A DNA stretch of 49,852 nucleotides from an uncultured Lachnospiraceae bacterium (GTDB taxonomy: Bacteria > Bacillota > Clostridia > Lachnospirales > Lachnospiraceae): NCBI GenBank assembly GCA_948470905.1, contig CAOKQK010000016.1, positions 1-49,852 of the forward strand, in the 5' to 3' direction. Every line of letters starts with the position of its first letter. Position 1 is the stretch's first letter. The position numbers and the translations under genes are program-made. The notes under the pieces were generated by a model. That model saw only the letters and a list, made by a program, of their open reading frames with translations. It had not been told where the DNA came from and ran no database searches. Positions 1 to 8,153 of the stretch are shown piece after piece.

Positions 1-2
1 TG

Positions 3-305
3 CGTATGCTGAGAGCCCTGGGAGGGGACACTGATGTGGAAGATACGCCTCAGATTCTGAAAGAGATGTATGTGAAAGAGGAGGATGAAATCAAAGTGTG
101 CGAATTGTTTGAGCAGTATGAAAGGCGAGGCCGTAAAGAAGGCATAAAAACAGGTATCAGCGAGGGGATCCAAAAGGGGCTGCAGGCCCTGATCTCCACC
201 TGCCGGGAGCTAGGGATTTCTTATGATGTGACTGCAGCCAAGGCGAAAGAGAAATTTCTCCTTGGAGAAGATGAAGTCCGGGAAAAAATGCGGCTTTTTT
301 GGTAA
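3..305 (+). CDS. Rpn-family nuclease/putative transposase, C-terminal part (cut by window edge)
   Basis: The reading frame is open to the left edge, so the 5' part of this gene lies outside the window. The visible tail of about 100 residues is highly charged, with a GRKEG and GIKTG-SEGIQKG stretch followed by a short helical end. This resembles the C-terminus of the Rpn (PD-(D/E)XK, recombination-promoting nuclease/transposase_31) proteins that are common and multicopy in Clostridia. The catalytic PD-(D/E)XK core is not in view, so activity cannot be judged. The assignment rests on overall resemblance of the tail only. A hairpin follows at 329-375. Confidence 0.6.
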   Translation, partial: RMLRALGGDTDVEDTPQILKEMYVKEEDEIKVCELFEQYERRGRKEGIKTGISEGIQKGLQALISTCRELGISYDVTAAKAKEKFLLGEDEVREKMRLFW

Positions 306-328
306 GAGCTTTCCTGACCCTGGGGAAT

Positions 329-375
329 GGGGCTGCTGCACCTCACTTCTTTTGAAATGTCAGTGCAACAGCCCC
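329..375. terminator. Hairpin between convergent genes
   Basis: Arms 329-341 and 363-375 pair as GGGGCTGCTGCAC with GTGCAACAGCCCC (one mismatch) around a 21-nt loop. It sits between the convergent Rpn-type gene and the lipoprotein gene. The T-run is poor on both strands, so its role as a terminator is inferred from position and stem strength. Confidence 0.4.
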
Positions 376-381
376 CGCCCC

Positions 382-807
382 TTATTCATAGATCACTGTC
401 TGCTCCAGGCATTCCGTCTTGATAACGATAAAAGGGTATGAAGGCGTCTTATTATTTTTTTCGGCAGCGTCCGGTCCCAGCAGGCTGGTGCTGACACAGA
501 TGTTGGTGTCCGTCAGGTACAGCTCATTTACCGCGATACTGTAGCCGCCTGTCTCCTGCTCGCCATAGCCTATGCATATGTACAGATTCTGCTTATCAGT
601 ATAAGTGATCTGAAAGGGAGCCGCTTTCTTTTCTTCAATAATCGTCTTTAATTGTTCCGGTATCTTTTCCTCACCAAGAACAGTGAAATCCAGATCGCGC
701 AGCTTGATCTTTTCCTCACTTAAAAGGGTACAGCCCGACACGGCAAATATGCCGAAGATCAGGACAAAGCATAATAATACCCTCACGAATATCTTATTTT
801 TTCTCAC
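382..807 (-). CDS. Lipoprotein with PrcB-like C-terminal domain
   Basis: A predicted secreted lipoprotein of 141 residues. The N-terminus is basic (MRKNK), followed by a hydrophobic stretch and a lipobox ending VSGC at about residue 26. The mature part ends in a region (YICIGYGEQETGGYSIAV, then a stretch ending PSYPFIVIKTE) that resembles the PrcB C-terminal domain, seen in small surface proteins and in the treponemal protease-complex protein PrcB. The family does not define a reaction, and the likely role is protein-protein contact at the cell surface. The start codon is GTG with a weak AAGG-type site. It is transcribed towards the Rpn-type gene and away from the MITE at 897-1089. Confidence 0.7.
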   Translation of the reverse strand: MRKNKIFVRVLLCFVLIFGIFAVSGCTLLSEEKIKLRDLDFTVLGEEKIPEQLKTIIEEKKAAPFQITYTDKQNLYICIGYGEQETGGYSIAVNELYLTDTNICVSTSLLGPDAAEKNNKTPSYPFIVIKTECLEQTVIYE

Positions 808-896
808 CCCTGAATACCTTAAAACCTTTTTATGTTTTGTTTTATTCTATGTACAGTTCAGCATTTCTATGCTAAAATGGTAATTATTCGGAGTGA

Positions 897-1089
897 GGAG
901 CTGTATATAAACCTTTACAATTGACTTGCCTGAATTCCCAAATGCTGCGTTGGTTTCCGCCCCGCTTCGGTCCGTGCTGGCTGTGCCACTGACACACAGC
1001 GCCCTCCGTCGCCGCACCCACGCACCGACTTCTTCCGTCTTGTCTTTGTGGATTCATTCTGCGCCAATTGCAAAGTTATTGATAACTCC
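897..1089. mobile_element. MITE-like element, copy 1
   Basis: A non-coding stretch of about 193 bp bounded by imperfect terminal inverted repeats of roughly 30 bp. The left end begins GGAGCTGTATATAAACC and the right end, read on the minus strand, begins GGAGTTATCAATAACTTTG. The interior ends with CTTGTCTTTGTGGATTCATT and CTGCGCC, closely matching the equivalent part of copy 2 at 13952-14111 (CTTGTCTATGCGGATTTATC). It has no coding capacity. It lies immediately upstream of plsC, and its right end could contribute promoter sequence. Confidence 0.65.
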
Positions 1090-1125
1090 TAATGCCTGAA
1101 ATATTTTGCGACAGGAGATTGAGCT

Positions 1126-1863
1126 ATGATTCGTCTGATCCTTGCAGTTACTTATCTGATCTTATTTCTGGTGCTGGGAATCCCGGCAATGGCTGTGCTC
1201 TGGATAATCGGCAGATTCAATCCCGGCACAAGGGACAAAGCTGCCAAGGCGCTTGTGGGCTGGGGCTTTGGCTGCATCCGGGTCCTTGCGGGCACAAAGC
1301 TCATTGTAAAGGGCATGGAAAACATCCCCTCAGACAGCGCCGTCCTCTACGTGGGCAACCACCGGAGTTACTTTGACATCGTACTGACCTGCCCCATTTT
1401 CCCCGGCCTCACCGGCTATGTTGCAAAGCTCGAAATGAAAAAGTGGCCCCTCCTGAGTACATGGATGAAATATATCCACTGCCTGTTCCTGGACCGAAAA
1501 GATATCAAGCAGGGCTTAAAGACCATCCTCCAGGGCGTGGAAGAAGTCAAAAACGGAATCTCCCTGTGCATTTTCCCGGAGGGCACTCGCAATAAGGTAA
1601 ATGACACCTTCCTCCCCTTTCATGAGGGCAGCTTTAAGATAGCGGAAAAAGGCGGCGTCCCCGTGATCCCCATGGTCATCGTGAACTCCGCCGACGCCTT
1701 TGAAGACCATCTCCCCAAGGTGCGCAGGACCACCGTTGTCATCGAATTCCAGCCTCCTGTATATATCGACAGGCTGGACAAAGAAACCCGGAGAAACCTT
1801 GGAGGTTATGTCTCAAAGCTTATCTCAGACAGATATTTTGAGTTAAAAAAGGAATATTATTAA
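1126..1863 (+). CDS. plsC: 1-acyl-sn-glycerol-3-phosphate acyltransferase
   Basis: PlsC/LPLAT family enzyme that acylates lysophosphatidic acid to phosphatidic acid at the inner face of the membrane. The 245-residue protein has a hydrophobic N-terminal helix (residues 3-27), the acyltransferase block I motif NHRSYFD (the H-x4-D pair) around residue 84, and FPEGTRN (block III) around residue 148. Length is normal for the family. The start is supported by AGGAG eight bases upstream. Base composition matches the housekeeping genes further right rather than the AT-rich cassette that follows. The next gene starts 26 bp later, so read-through into the regulator is possible. Acyl-chain specificity cannot be read from the sequence. 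Confidence 0.9.
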   Translation: MIRLILAVTYLILFLVLGIPAMAVLWIIGRFNPGTRDKAAKALVGWGFGCIRVLAGTKLIVKGMENIPSDSAVLYVGNHRSYFDIVLTCPIFPGLTGYVAKLEMKKWPLLSTWMKYIHCLFLDRKDIKQGLKTILQGVEEVKNGISLCIFPEGTRNKVNDTFLPFHEGSFKIAEKGGVPVIPMVIVNSADAFEDHLPKVRRTTVVIEFQPPVYIDRLDKETRRNLGGYVSKLISDRYFELKKEYY

Positions 1864-1889
1864 TTTACTTCTGCAAACGAGGTGATACT

Positions 1890-2609
1890 ATGTTGAAGAT
1901 AGCTGTTTGTGATGATGATAAAACAGCTGTACAAACCCACAAAAAAATAACAGAAGTTTGTCTAAGGCAATGCGGAAGTGCTGGAAAAATAGAACTATAC
2001 ACTGACAGTGATAATCTGCTTTATGATATTACCAAAGACAGTTTTTTCTTTGACCTGATTTTATTGGATATAGAAATGCCGGGAAATACAGGTATGGAAA
2101 TTGCAGAAAAAATAAAGCCCTTTCTGCCAAATGTGAAAATAATTTTTATCACATCTCATATTGAATATGCAATAGACGCTTTTGAATTATCCATTTTCCG
2201 GTATGTGCCGAAAAACGATATAGATAAACGACTTTCTGCCGCGATACAAGACGCGGTAAAGCTGATTGAATTAGAAGATGGGAAAACATACACAATACAG
2301 ACAAATAACCGCCTTGAAAAAATCCCCTGCCGGGATATTTACTATATTGAGCGTGAGGGGAAAAACGCTGCCATAACTGCTGTTGGCGGTATATCCAAGG
2401 TGCGTAAAAGCCTGCAGCAGGTTTATGAAGAATTGAATGCAGACGAGTTTATTTATATTGACCGGGGCTGTATTGTAAATATGATACATCTTATGCAGAT
2501 TAAAGACGGAATGGCAATACTGAAAAATGGCAGTCCGCTCCCTATAAGCCGTTCTCATTTACAAGAGGTTAAAATACAGGTCAACAATTATTGGGGGACA
2601 CATATATAA
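1890..2609 (+). CDS. LytTR-family response regulator (AgrA type)
   Basis: Cytoplasmic two-component response regulator, 239 residues. The receiver domain (about 1-120) has the acidic pocket CDDD (residues 7-10) and phosphoacceptor D60 in LLDIEMPG. The C-terminal half (about 135-235) is a LytTR DNA-binding domain, recognisable by IYYIEREGK, the FIYIDRGCIVN segment and the final SRSHLQEV helix. LytTR regulators bind paired short direct repeats, and such repeats lie before the ABC genes of this cassette (3950-3979). A GAGGTGAT site precedes the ATG. Its TAA stop overlaps the ATG of the histidine kinase (TAATG), which indicates translational coupling. No promoter of its own is obvious in the 26 bp after plsC. 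Confidence 0.92.
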   Translation: MLKIAVCDDDKTAVQTHKKITEVCLRQCGSAGKIELYTDSDNLLYDITKDSFFFDLILLDIEMPGNTGMEIAEKIKPFLPNVKIIFITSHIEYAIDAFELSIFRYVPKNDIDKRLSAAIQDAVKLIELEDGKTYTIQTNNRLEKIPCRDIYYIEREGKNAAITAVGGISKVRKSLQQVYEELNADEFIYIDRGCIVNMIHLMQIKDGMAILKNGSPLPISRSHLQEVKIQVNNYWGTHI

Positions 2610-3922
2610 TGGAGCGGCTTATCTTAATCTCAAACATTATCACAGGAAGCATAAGGACCATTATATGTTTGTTCCTTATTTTTCGATTGCTGTCTACGGA
2701 AAAGCCTAAGAAAACCAGCATTACAGCTGCATTGTCCGGCATTCTGATTATTTCGATTATATTATCCGCACTGAGTTTATCAGACTTTTACCGTATGATT
2801 TTAGAAACGCTCTGGATTGCTGTATGTGCCTGTCGTTTTCAAAGCGCAGATGCAAGAATGAGCCTGTTTATCGGGATATTCTATGAAATTGCAATGTCTT
2901 TTTGGCAGTTTCTGCTTGCAGCATGGGTTGGCATATTGTTTCACTCCCCGAATTTTATGAATTTTCATACATGCCGCGGCCAAATTTCCGTGTGGCTGCT
3001 TCATGTATCGGTAATTGCTGTTGCATTTTATCTTCATAAACGTCCCAAAATGGAAGGCAAAAAAGCGTTTCGCTTTGCGTCATTAATTGTTGTAATGGGT
3101 TTTGTTGCTGTTATTACCTTATCACAGCAGACTATACTTTTAATCCCAGATGATACACTGGATATGTGGACAATTTTAGCAGTTGTTTTGATGATGTCTG
3201 TCCTGGTATTTAATATGAACCGGCAATATGAAGTTGAAAAGGAGCTGGCAAGGTTAAAAACAGAACAGGCTGAATTATTAGAACGGGACTATACTACTAT
3301 CAATCGTGCCTATGAAATTAACGCAAAATTATTCCACGATTTTCATAATCATATTGGAATTCTGCATCAATTTCTTTCTCATGAAAAAACAGAGGAAGCG
3401 ATGCAGTATTTGGACGAATTACAGTCTCCTGTAAAAGAAATGACCGACACAGTATGGACAGGTGATGAAACGGTCGATTATCTGATTAACAGCAAGGCTG
3501 TAAAAGCACAGGCCAGCGACATACAATATCAGATACATGTTGAGTTTCCCCGTCATACAAATTTAAGAAATATAGATTTATGCGCAATATTGGGAAACCT
3601 TTTAGATAACGCTTTGGAAGCAGCACAGCAAGTACCGGAGAAAGACCGGCGTTTTGTCCGGCTTACGATCCGCCGCATCAATCAAATGTTAATCATAAAG
3701 GTAGAAAATAGTTTTTCAACGCTTCCCCTTCAAGAAAACGGTGCATTAAAAACCTCAAAGGCAGAAAAAGGACTGCATGGCTGGGGCTTAAAAAGTGTCC
3801 AGACTGCTGCCGAAAAATATGACGGTATTCTGCAAACTTCTTATGCAGACAATACATTTCGTGCGGTTGCCACTTTGTCTTATCAAGGTGCAGCAACAGT
3901 GCAAACTGATCATAAGCTGTAA
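2609..3922 (+). CDS. GHKL-domain sensor histidine kinase (AgrC type)
   Basis: Membrane sensor kinase of 437 residues and partner of the upstream LytTR regulator. The first ~200 residues form six or seven hydrophobic segments. A coiled coil (ELARLKTEQAELLERD) follows, then the H-box region LFHDFHNHIGILHQFL, the N-box LGNLLDNALEAAQQ and a glycine-rich GLHGWGLKS loop. This is the layout of the AgrC/BlpH class, which usually senses a peptide or a membrane-derived cue. A TTG 18 bp upstream is in frame, but the ATG overlapping the regulator's stop is the natural coupled start. The stop codon lies inside the terminator at 3914-3950. Confidence 0.9.
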   Translation: MERLILISNIITGSIRTIICLFLIFRLLSTEKPKKTSITAALSGILIISIILSALSLSDFYRMILETLWIAVCACRFQSADARMSLFIGIFYEIAMSFWQFLLAAWVGILFHSPNFMNFHTCRGQISVWLLHVSVIAVAFYLHKRPKMEGKKAFRFASLIVVMGFVAVITLSQQTILLIPDDTLDMWTILAVVLMMSVLVFNMNRQYEVEKELARLKTEQAELLERDYTTINRAYEINAKLFHDFHNHIGILHQFLSHEKTEEAMQYLDELQSPVKEMTDTVWTGDETVDYLINSKAVKAQASDIQYQIHVEFPRHTNLRNIDLCAILGNLLDNALEAAQQVPEKDRRFVRLTIRRINQMLIIKVENSFSTLPLQENGALKTSKAEKGLHGWGLKSVQTAAEKYDGILQTSYADNTFRAVATLSYQGAATVQTDHKL

Positions 3923-3950
3923 AGCATGTCAATTGCTTTACAGCTTTTTT
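3914..3950 (+). terminator. Intrinsic terminator after the LytTR/GHKL pair
   Basis: A perfect 12-bp stem (3914-3925 with 3935-3946, AAGCTGTAAAGC and GCTTTACAGCTT), a 9-nt loop and a T-run to 3950. The stem contains the kinase stop codon. It separates the regulator/kinase transcript from the ABC transporter transcript. Confidence 0.9.
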
Positions 3951-4016
3951 CGCGGTCAAAAACCTCCCGATTGCGGACATTTGCGCACCAGCTCTGTTTT
4001 TCCGCTATGATATAGA
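3950..4016 (+). promoter_or_regulatory. Putative LytTR-controlled promoter with direct repeats
   Basis: The 9-mers TCGCGGTCA (3950-3958) and TTGCGGACA (3971-3979) are imperfect direct repeats 21 bp apart, two helical turns, which is the spacing seen for AgrA/ComE-type LytTR binding sites. A third related word, TTGCGCACC, follows at 3981. A good -10 (TATGAT, 4006-4011) lies downstream, placing the second repeat just above a poor -35. That is the arrangement of an activator-dependent promoter. Control by the adjacent regulator is an inference. Confidence 0.6.
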
Positions 4017-4054
4017 CACAACAAAGCAAATATAACTTTTAGGAGGTAACTGAT

Positions 4055-4225
4055 ATGCGTCATGTATATGTTCGTGGGATTTTAAGTTTGATTTGGATAG
4101 TGGCAGCGGTTGTCAGCGGAATATCCGGCAATTTTGAAATGGCTGCCCTCTATCTTGTTTTAGGCGGCGTATTTTTATATTCTGCTTACGCAACATGGAA
4201 AAAAGAAAAAAAGGGGGACAAATAA
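4055..4225 (+). CDS. 56-residue membrane protein of the ABC cassette
   Basis: A small ORF encoding 56 residues, beginning MRHVYVRGIL and ending KKEKKGDK. It has two hydrophobic segments (about residues 8-22 and 29-46), a short polar turn (GISGNFE) and a positively charged cytoplasmic end. A strong AGGAGG lies eight bases before the ATG, and the stop is one base before the ATG of the ABC ATPase, so it is the first gene of that transcript. No function is known to me. Position suggests an accessory subunit of the transporter or a membrane modulator of the sensor kinase. It is too hydrophobic and lacks a GG-type leader to look like a typical bacteriocin precursor. Confidence 0.8.
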   Translation: MRHVYVRGILSLIWIVAAVVSGISGNFEMAALYLVLGGVFLYSAYATWKKEKKGDK

Positions 4226-4226
4226 A

Positions 4227-4934
4227 ATGAAAACCCCTCTCTTGATCATCAAAAATATGAGTGCGTGGTATCAAAAAAACAAAAAGGTACTTTCTGATTT
4301 TTCCTTAGAGTTAAGCGAACATGAAGTAGTAGGTTTGATTGGATTGAACGGAGCAGGAAAAACAACATTTTTGAAAACCCTGTCCGGCCTGCTCCCTACA
4401 TTCTGCTCCGATGGTATCTGGTTTTATGGCCAATCTGTCAGTCCCAGAAAACCAGCTTTCAAAATCTACCGTTATACTGTGTTTGCCGAGGATAATTCTT
4501 TTCAATATTTCACATTCAGAGAATACCTGTCTTATGTGTTCTCTGCATATAAAAAGGAATTGCCTGATATTTCGGAATTGGTACACGGCTTCCACTTTAA
4601 AGATTATACAGATATTTTGTTAAAGGATTTATCAACCGGCAATAAGAAAAAAGCTTTTTTGATTACAGCCTTTGCGTTAAAGCCAGAACTCCTGCTATTA
4701 GATGAACCCGTCAATGGCCTGGATTTTACCAGTACGGAGTTTCTGTATCAAATGATTTCCAGTTATAAGGAGCATGGAACTGTTCTTTTTTCCTCTCATA
4801 TTTTGGAAAGCATTACTTTGACCTCTGATAAAGTGCTTGTATTAGAGGACGGTAAAATCCGGCAAAGTTTCATGGGTGAAGAAATTGACGCTGCACAAAT
4901 CCGGGAGGCATTACATGACAAAAAACATTTATAG
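4227..4934 (+). CDS. ABC transporter ATP-binding protein
   Basis: Cytoplasmic ATPase subunit, 235 residues, of a drug/peptide-type ABC exporter. Walker A is GLNGAGKTT (around residue 38), the signature is LSTGNKKK rather than the usual LSGGQ, Walker B with its glutamate is LLLLDEP, and the switch histidine is in SSHI. The altered signature (STG, with lysines following) is common in two-component export and immunity systems of Firmicutes. The gene follows the small membrane protein by one base and overlaps the permease by 20 bp, so the three genes should be made together. The substrate is unknown. Candidates are a peptide, a lantibiotic-like compound or a membrane-active drug. Confidence 0.9.
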   Translation: MKTPLLIIKNMSAWYQKNKKVLSDFSLELSEHEVVGLIGLNGAGKTTFLKTLSGLLPTFCSDGIWFYGQSVSPRKPAFKIYRYTVFAEDNSFQYFTFREYLSYVFSAYKKELPDISELVHGFHFKDYTDILLKDLSTGNKKKAFLITAFALKPELLLLDEPVNGLDFTSTEFLYQMISSYKEHGTVLFSSHILESITLTSDKVLVLEDGKIRQSFMGEEIDAAQIREALHDKKHL

Positions 4935-6129
4935 TGCATTTACGAAAAAGCTGTTCGGTGTGAAATATGAACGTGTCGGACGAACACTTTTAATCTGCCT
5001 TACCGTATTTTGGGGGTTGCATATATCTGAACTTCAAATTAAGATTGCTCCGTTTATCCTGTATTTGATGACATCAACCTTTACTGCCAGTGTAATGTGG
5101 CAGGCACTTTCTTCCACTGACAATGCCGAGTATCTCAAAAATATGCTCATGCTGCCTTTTGATGGAGCTCAATTTACTTTTGCGTATATAGGCGCTTTAG
5201 GGAGCTACACCCTTCTTACCAAGACATCCATGCTTTGGGCTGTGGTATTTGCAGTGTGTTCATGGAATGCAGCACAAATCTGGAGCAGTTTATTGTGTGC
5301 AATCAACGCAATCCTGCTTACAAGTATAATCTACTCCATGAAAAAGTATAGGATTGCAGGATTTATTTGGAGCGTTGGAATAGTCACAACCTTTGTTCTA
5401 TTTCATAATCAGCTGTTAATTTTGAGTTTACTGTTTGCAAATGCTCTTTTTTCAGTAATCTATCTAAACTTTTCTGATGGATATTGCTTTTATAGACAGG
5501 CAGTTCCAACAAAACAATTTAGAGGGCACCATCATGCGTCTGTGGGCAGATACTTTTTTCGTTATTTAATGGCACACAAAAATTATCTCATAAACTCTGT
5601 AGCCATGTGCTGCGTTGCGTGTGTACTGCCTTTTATTTTCCAGAAAACAGAAAGCAGTTTTGCCTTGCCGATTGGCTTTGCTGTTCTTTCTTTAAATACG
5701 CCTCTTTGCATTTTGATTTCCTGCGACCCGGCATTAGAACAGGCTGTTCGTTTTCTGCCAAAGCAGAAGCAGCATTTTTGCATACCATACTGTATTTTCA
5801 TTTTCGCATTTAATATCTTCCATGATGCTATCTTTATAAGCAGTTGGCAGATTCAAGCCGGGGGGCTTACACTTGATTCGGTTATAATCGCATTATTCTT
5901 TGCATTGCAAAGCGCAATTTGTTCCGTACTTTTAGAATGGTTTCGACCTATCCGAAACTGGAAAATCGAAAGCGACTTATGGCACCATCCCCGTAAATAC
6001 ATTGTACCTGTAACTATGTTGCTGCTTGCGGGGGCAATAGGGATACTACCAGGACTGATCACTGTGTTAGCTATTTTATTGATACTTGAAATAGCAGTGT
6101 TAGTAATTTACTGCCGGAGGCATGTGTGA
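4915..6129 (+). CDS. ABC transporter permease subunit
   Basis: Integral membrane protein of about 404 residues with many hydrophobic segments spread over its whole length and no soluble domain. It is the evident membrane partner of the overlapping ATPase. The preferred start is the ATG at 4915, which has GGGAGG about six bases upstream. A GTG 39 bp earlier is in frame but lacks such a site. No family-specific motif was recognised, so the substrate cannot be inferred beyond the cassette context. Codon use is AT-rich like its neighbours in the cassette. A hairpin at 6152-6197 closes the operon. Confidence 0.82.
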   Translation: MTKNIYSAFTKKLFGVKYERVGRTLLICLTVFWGLHISELQIKIAPFILYLMTSTFTASVMWQALSSTDNAEYLKNMLMLPFDGAQFTFAYIGALGSYTLLTKTSMLWAVVFAVCSWNAAQIWSSLLCAINAILLTSIIYSMKKYRIAGFIWSVGIVTTFVLFHNQLLILSLLFANALFSVIYLNFSDGYCFYRQAVPTKQFRGHHHASVGRYFFRYLMAHKNYLINSVAMCCVACVLPFIFQKTESSFALPIGFAVLSLNTPLCILISCDPALEQAVRFLPKQKQHFCIPYCIFIFAFNIFHDAIFISSWQIQAGGLTLDSVIIALFFALQSAICSVLLEWFRPIRNWKIESDLWHHPRKYIVPVTMLLLAGAIGILPGLITVLAILLILEIAVLVIYCRRHV

Positions 6130-6151
6130 AGATAAAGCCCAATCAATAACA

Positions 6152-6200
6152 AAACCTTCAGGCTGAGTTATCTTACCTTACATCAGCCTGAAGGTTTATT
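6152..6200. terminator. Terminator-like hairpin after the ABC cassette
   Basis: A perfect 15-bp stem: AAACCTTCAGGCTGA (6152-6166) pairs with TCAGCCTGAAGGTTT (6183-6197). Short T-rich sequence follows on both strands, so it could serve both the ABC operon and the convergent chemoreceptor gene. Confidence 0.75.
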
Positions 6201-6237
6201 CGCAAATAGTTCCCAAGTTCCATGACAGCCGCTTAAG

Positions 6238-6336
6238 CCGCCGTATCTCCAATTCCGTTCCAGCTGGAAGCCGCCGCCTCTCTAATTCCGTTCCAACTGA
6301 GAACCGCTGCCTCCTTAATTCCGCTTCAACTGGAAA
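6238..6336 (-). repeat. 33-bp tandem repeat spanning the MCP stop codon
   Basis: Three consecutive 33-bp units (6238-6270, 6271-6303, 6304-6336). Read on the minus strand, the first unit is the end of the chemoreceptor gene, coding for GFQLKRN and the stop. The next unit would read GSQLERN-stop and the third GFQLERN without a stop. The copies have diverged but keep length and frame. Confidence 0.85.
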
Positions 6337-7967
6337 CCGCTGGTCTGGTTCTTCAGAAGGTTGACCTGTTCAAACAGTTCTGTACTTACAGTTGCAAACT
6401 CCTCACTGTTGGCAGAATTTGTCTGTACCACGTCCGAAATCTGACCAAGCCCCTCTGCTGCCTGTGAGATAGCAGTAGCTTCCACCTGGACCGCATCTGT
6501 AATGTCATCAATTGCCTGGTTGGAGCGTGTAACCAGGTTGAGGGTTTTCTCTAACGATTCTGAAACCTCTTTTACAATCTTGTTCCCACGTTCCGCCGCC
6601 TGTACAGAATTTTCAATCAGCTCCTTGGTAGCCTTTGCCGCCTGGTCAGACTTGGACGCGAGACTGCGGACCTCCTCAGCCACCACCGCAAAGCCCTTTC
6701 CGGCTTCCCCGGCGCGGCTGGCCTCCACAGCGGCATTCAGTGCAAGGATATTGGTCTGGAATGAAATATTCTCAATGGTGGAAATAATCTTCTCTATCTG
6801 CTGGGAGGTCGCGCTGATATCCAACATGGCATTGACAAGGTGTTCCATCTGCTGGCTGCTCACGCTCACCTGATTTCCAGTGAGATGGGCATTATTACGC
6901 ATCTCAGACGCCATCTGAATATTCTGCTTTGCGCTCTTGGAGAGATCCTCCAAAGTAGCGGAAATCTCCTCCACCGCGCTTGCCTGTTCGGTCGCACCCA
7001 TCGCCAGCGTCTGAGAACCGTCAGAAAGCGTCTTGGCATACTCAAATGCCTTACTTTCTACCTGATGGATATTGCCCATCACGGAAGAAAGTGAACTGGT
7101 AAAGCTGTCAATGGATTCCGAAATAGAGCTGAAATCCCCAATGAAAGGCACTGACGCGGCCACATCGAAATTGCCCTGGGAAAGCTGCGCCATAATGCGG
7201 TTGATATCCTCTATGTACCGGCAGATCATGTCGATGGAGCCTTTCAGATTTTTGGACAGATCCCCCACCTCGTCGTTGGCGCTGTAGTTTAACTCCAGCT
7301 TCATGTGCCCTTCCTGTAAAGGCTTGGTATTTTCAGTAATGATAAGGATCGGCTTTACCACACGTCCCATGATATAAACTACCAGACCCACAAGGCACAC
7401 CAGAACCAGTGCCAATCCTCCAGCCGTGACCCTGTGCATGATCATTACTGTCCTCTGCATCTCTTTCTGACCGGCTTCGTTGAGCACCGTGCTGCGTTCC
7501 ACCACCTGGTCCAAAAGCCCTACCAGGCCACTCAGATTATTCTGAATCGTCCCCTGATAATATTCCTGCGCCTGCCTCTGGTTTGTCTTCATCAGATCCA
7601 GCACATAGGTTGCCGACTGGTGGAGTTCCTTATGCATCGGCTCCATCTGGCTGCGCAGATTCAGTATCGTCTGATCATCCGTGCCCGCCTCGCCGTAAAG
7701 CCACTGGCCCAGGACACAGCTTGTATGGTCCGTACTGCCCGTAAATGTCGTGCCGCTATACAACGCGCTGCTGAGATTGCTTGCCCATTTGTAATGAGCC
7801 GCCTCCGCTTTCTGCGCCCTCTGCAAAACAGCGTTCACCTCCACATTATACTGTTGGGAATCATCAATGTTCAAGATATTTATCGTCGTCGAAACGCTAA
7901 ACATCAACACTGATAAAAAAGTCGCCACCACCAGAATCCCAACTATCACCTTAACACTTTTCCTCAT
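6315..7967 (-). CDS. Methyl-accepting chemotaxis protein with extracellular CZB-like domain
   Basis: Transmembrane chemoreceptor, about 550 residues. TM1 spans roughly residues 7-27 and TM2 roughly 190-212. The extracellular part contains H58, the C84 motif CVLGQWLY, H112 and H116. This is the three-His/one-Cys set of the chemoreceptor zinc-binding (CZB) domain. One or two HAMP-like segments follow, then a signalling hairpin whose tip reads [20 protein letters not shown]. It should control CheA via CheW at the membrane. The start at 7967 is chosen because AAGGAG lies seven bases upstream; an in-frame ATG 36 bp earlier has no such site. The gene's last codons are tandemly repeated downstream. 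No CheA, CheW or flagellar genes are in the window. Confidence 0.9.
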   Translation of the reverse strand: MRKSVKVIVGILVVATFLSVLMFSVSTTINILNIDDSQQYNVEVNAVLQRAQKAEAAHYKWASNLSSALYSGTTFTGSTDHTSCVLGQWLYGEAGTDDQTILNLRSQMEPMHKELHQSATYVLDLMKTNQRQAQEYYQGTIQNNLSGLVGLLDQVVERSTVLNEAGQKEMQRTVMIMHRVTAGGLALVLVCLVGLVVYIMGRVVKPILIITENTKPLQEGHMKLELNYSANDEVGDLSKNLKGSIDMICRYIEDINRIMAQLSQGNFDVAASVPFIGDFSSISESIDSFTSSLSSVMGNIHQVESKAFEYAKTLSDGSQTLAMGATEQASAVEEISATLEDLSKSAKQNIQMASEMRNNAHLTGNQVSVSSQQMEHLVNAMLDISATSQQIEKIISTIENISFQTNILALNAAVEASRAGEAGKGFAVVAEEVRSLASKSDQAAKATKELIENSVQAAERGNKIVKEVSESLEKTLNLVTRSNQAIDDITDAVQVEATAISQAAEGLGQISDVVQTNSANSEEFATVSTELFEQVNLLKNQTSGFQLKRN

Positions 7968-8153
7968 CCCTTTTCTCCTTTCTTGAATTGCTGCTGACTG
8001 CATTTAATTTTGTTGCCTGCAGCATAGCTACTGATTGTAAACAACAATTATACTATTCGCGGCAATTCTTTCCGTCCCTACGCTGCAGATATCCCCGGCA
8101 ATGCGTCTGAAAGTACTCAAAAATACGGCACTTTGTCCTGAGTTTAAAAAATT

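Noticed and set aside
2591-2608. TTG at 2591 as the histidine-kinase start
   Set aside because: The ATG at 2609 overlapping the regulator stop (TAATG) is a better coupled start.
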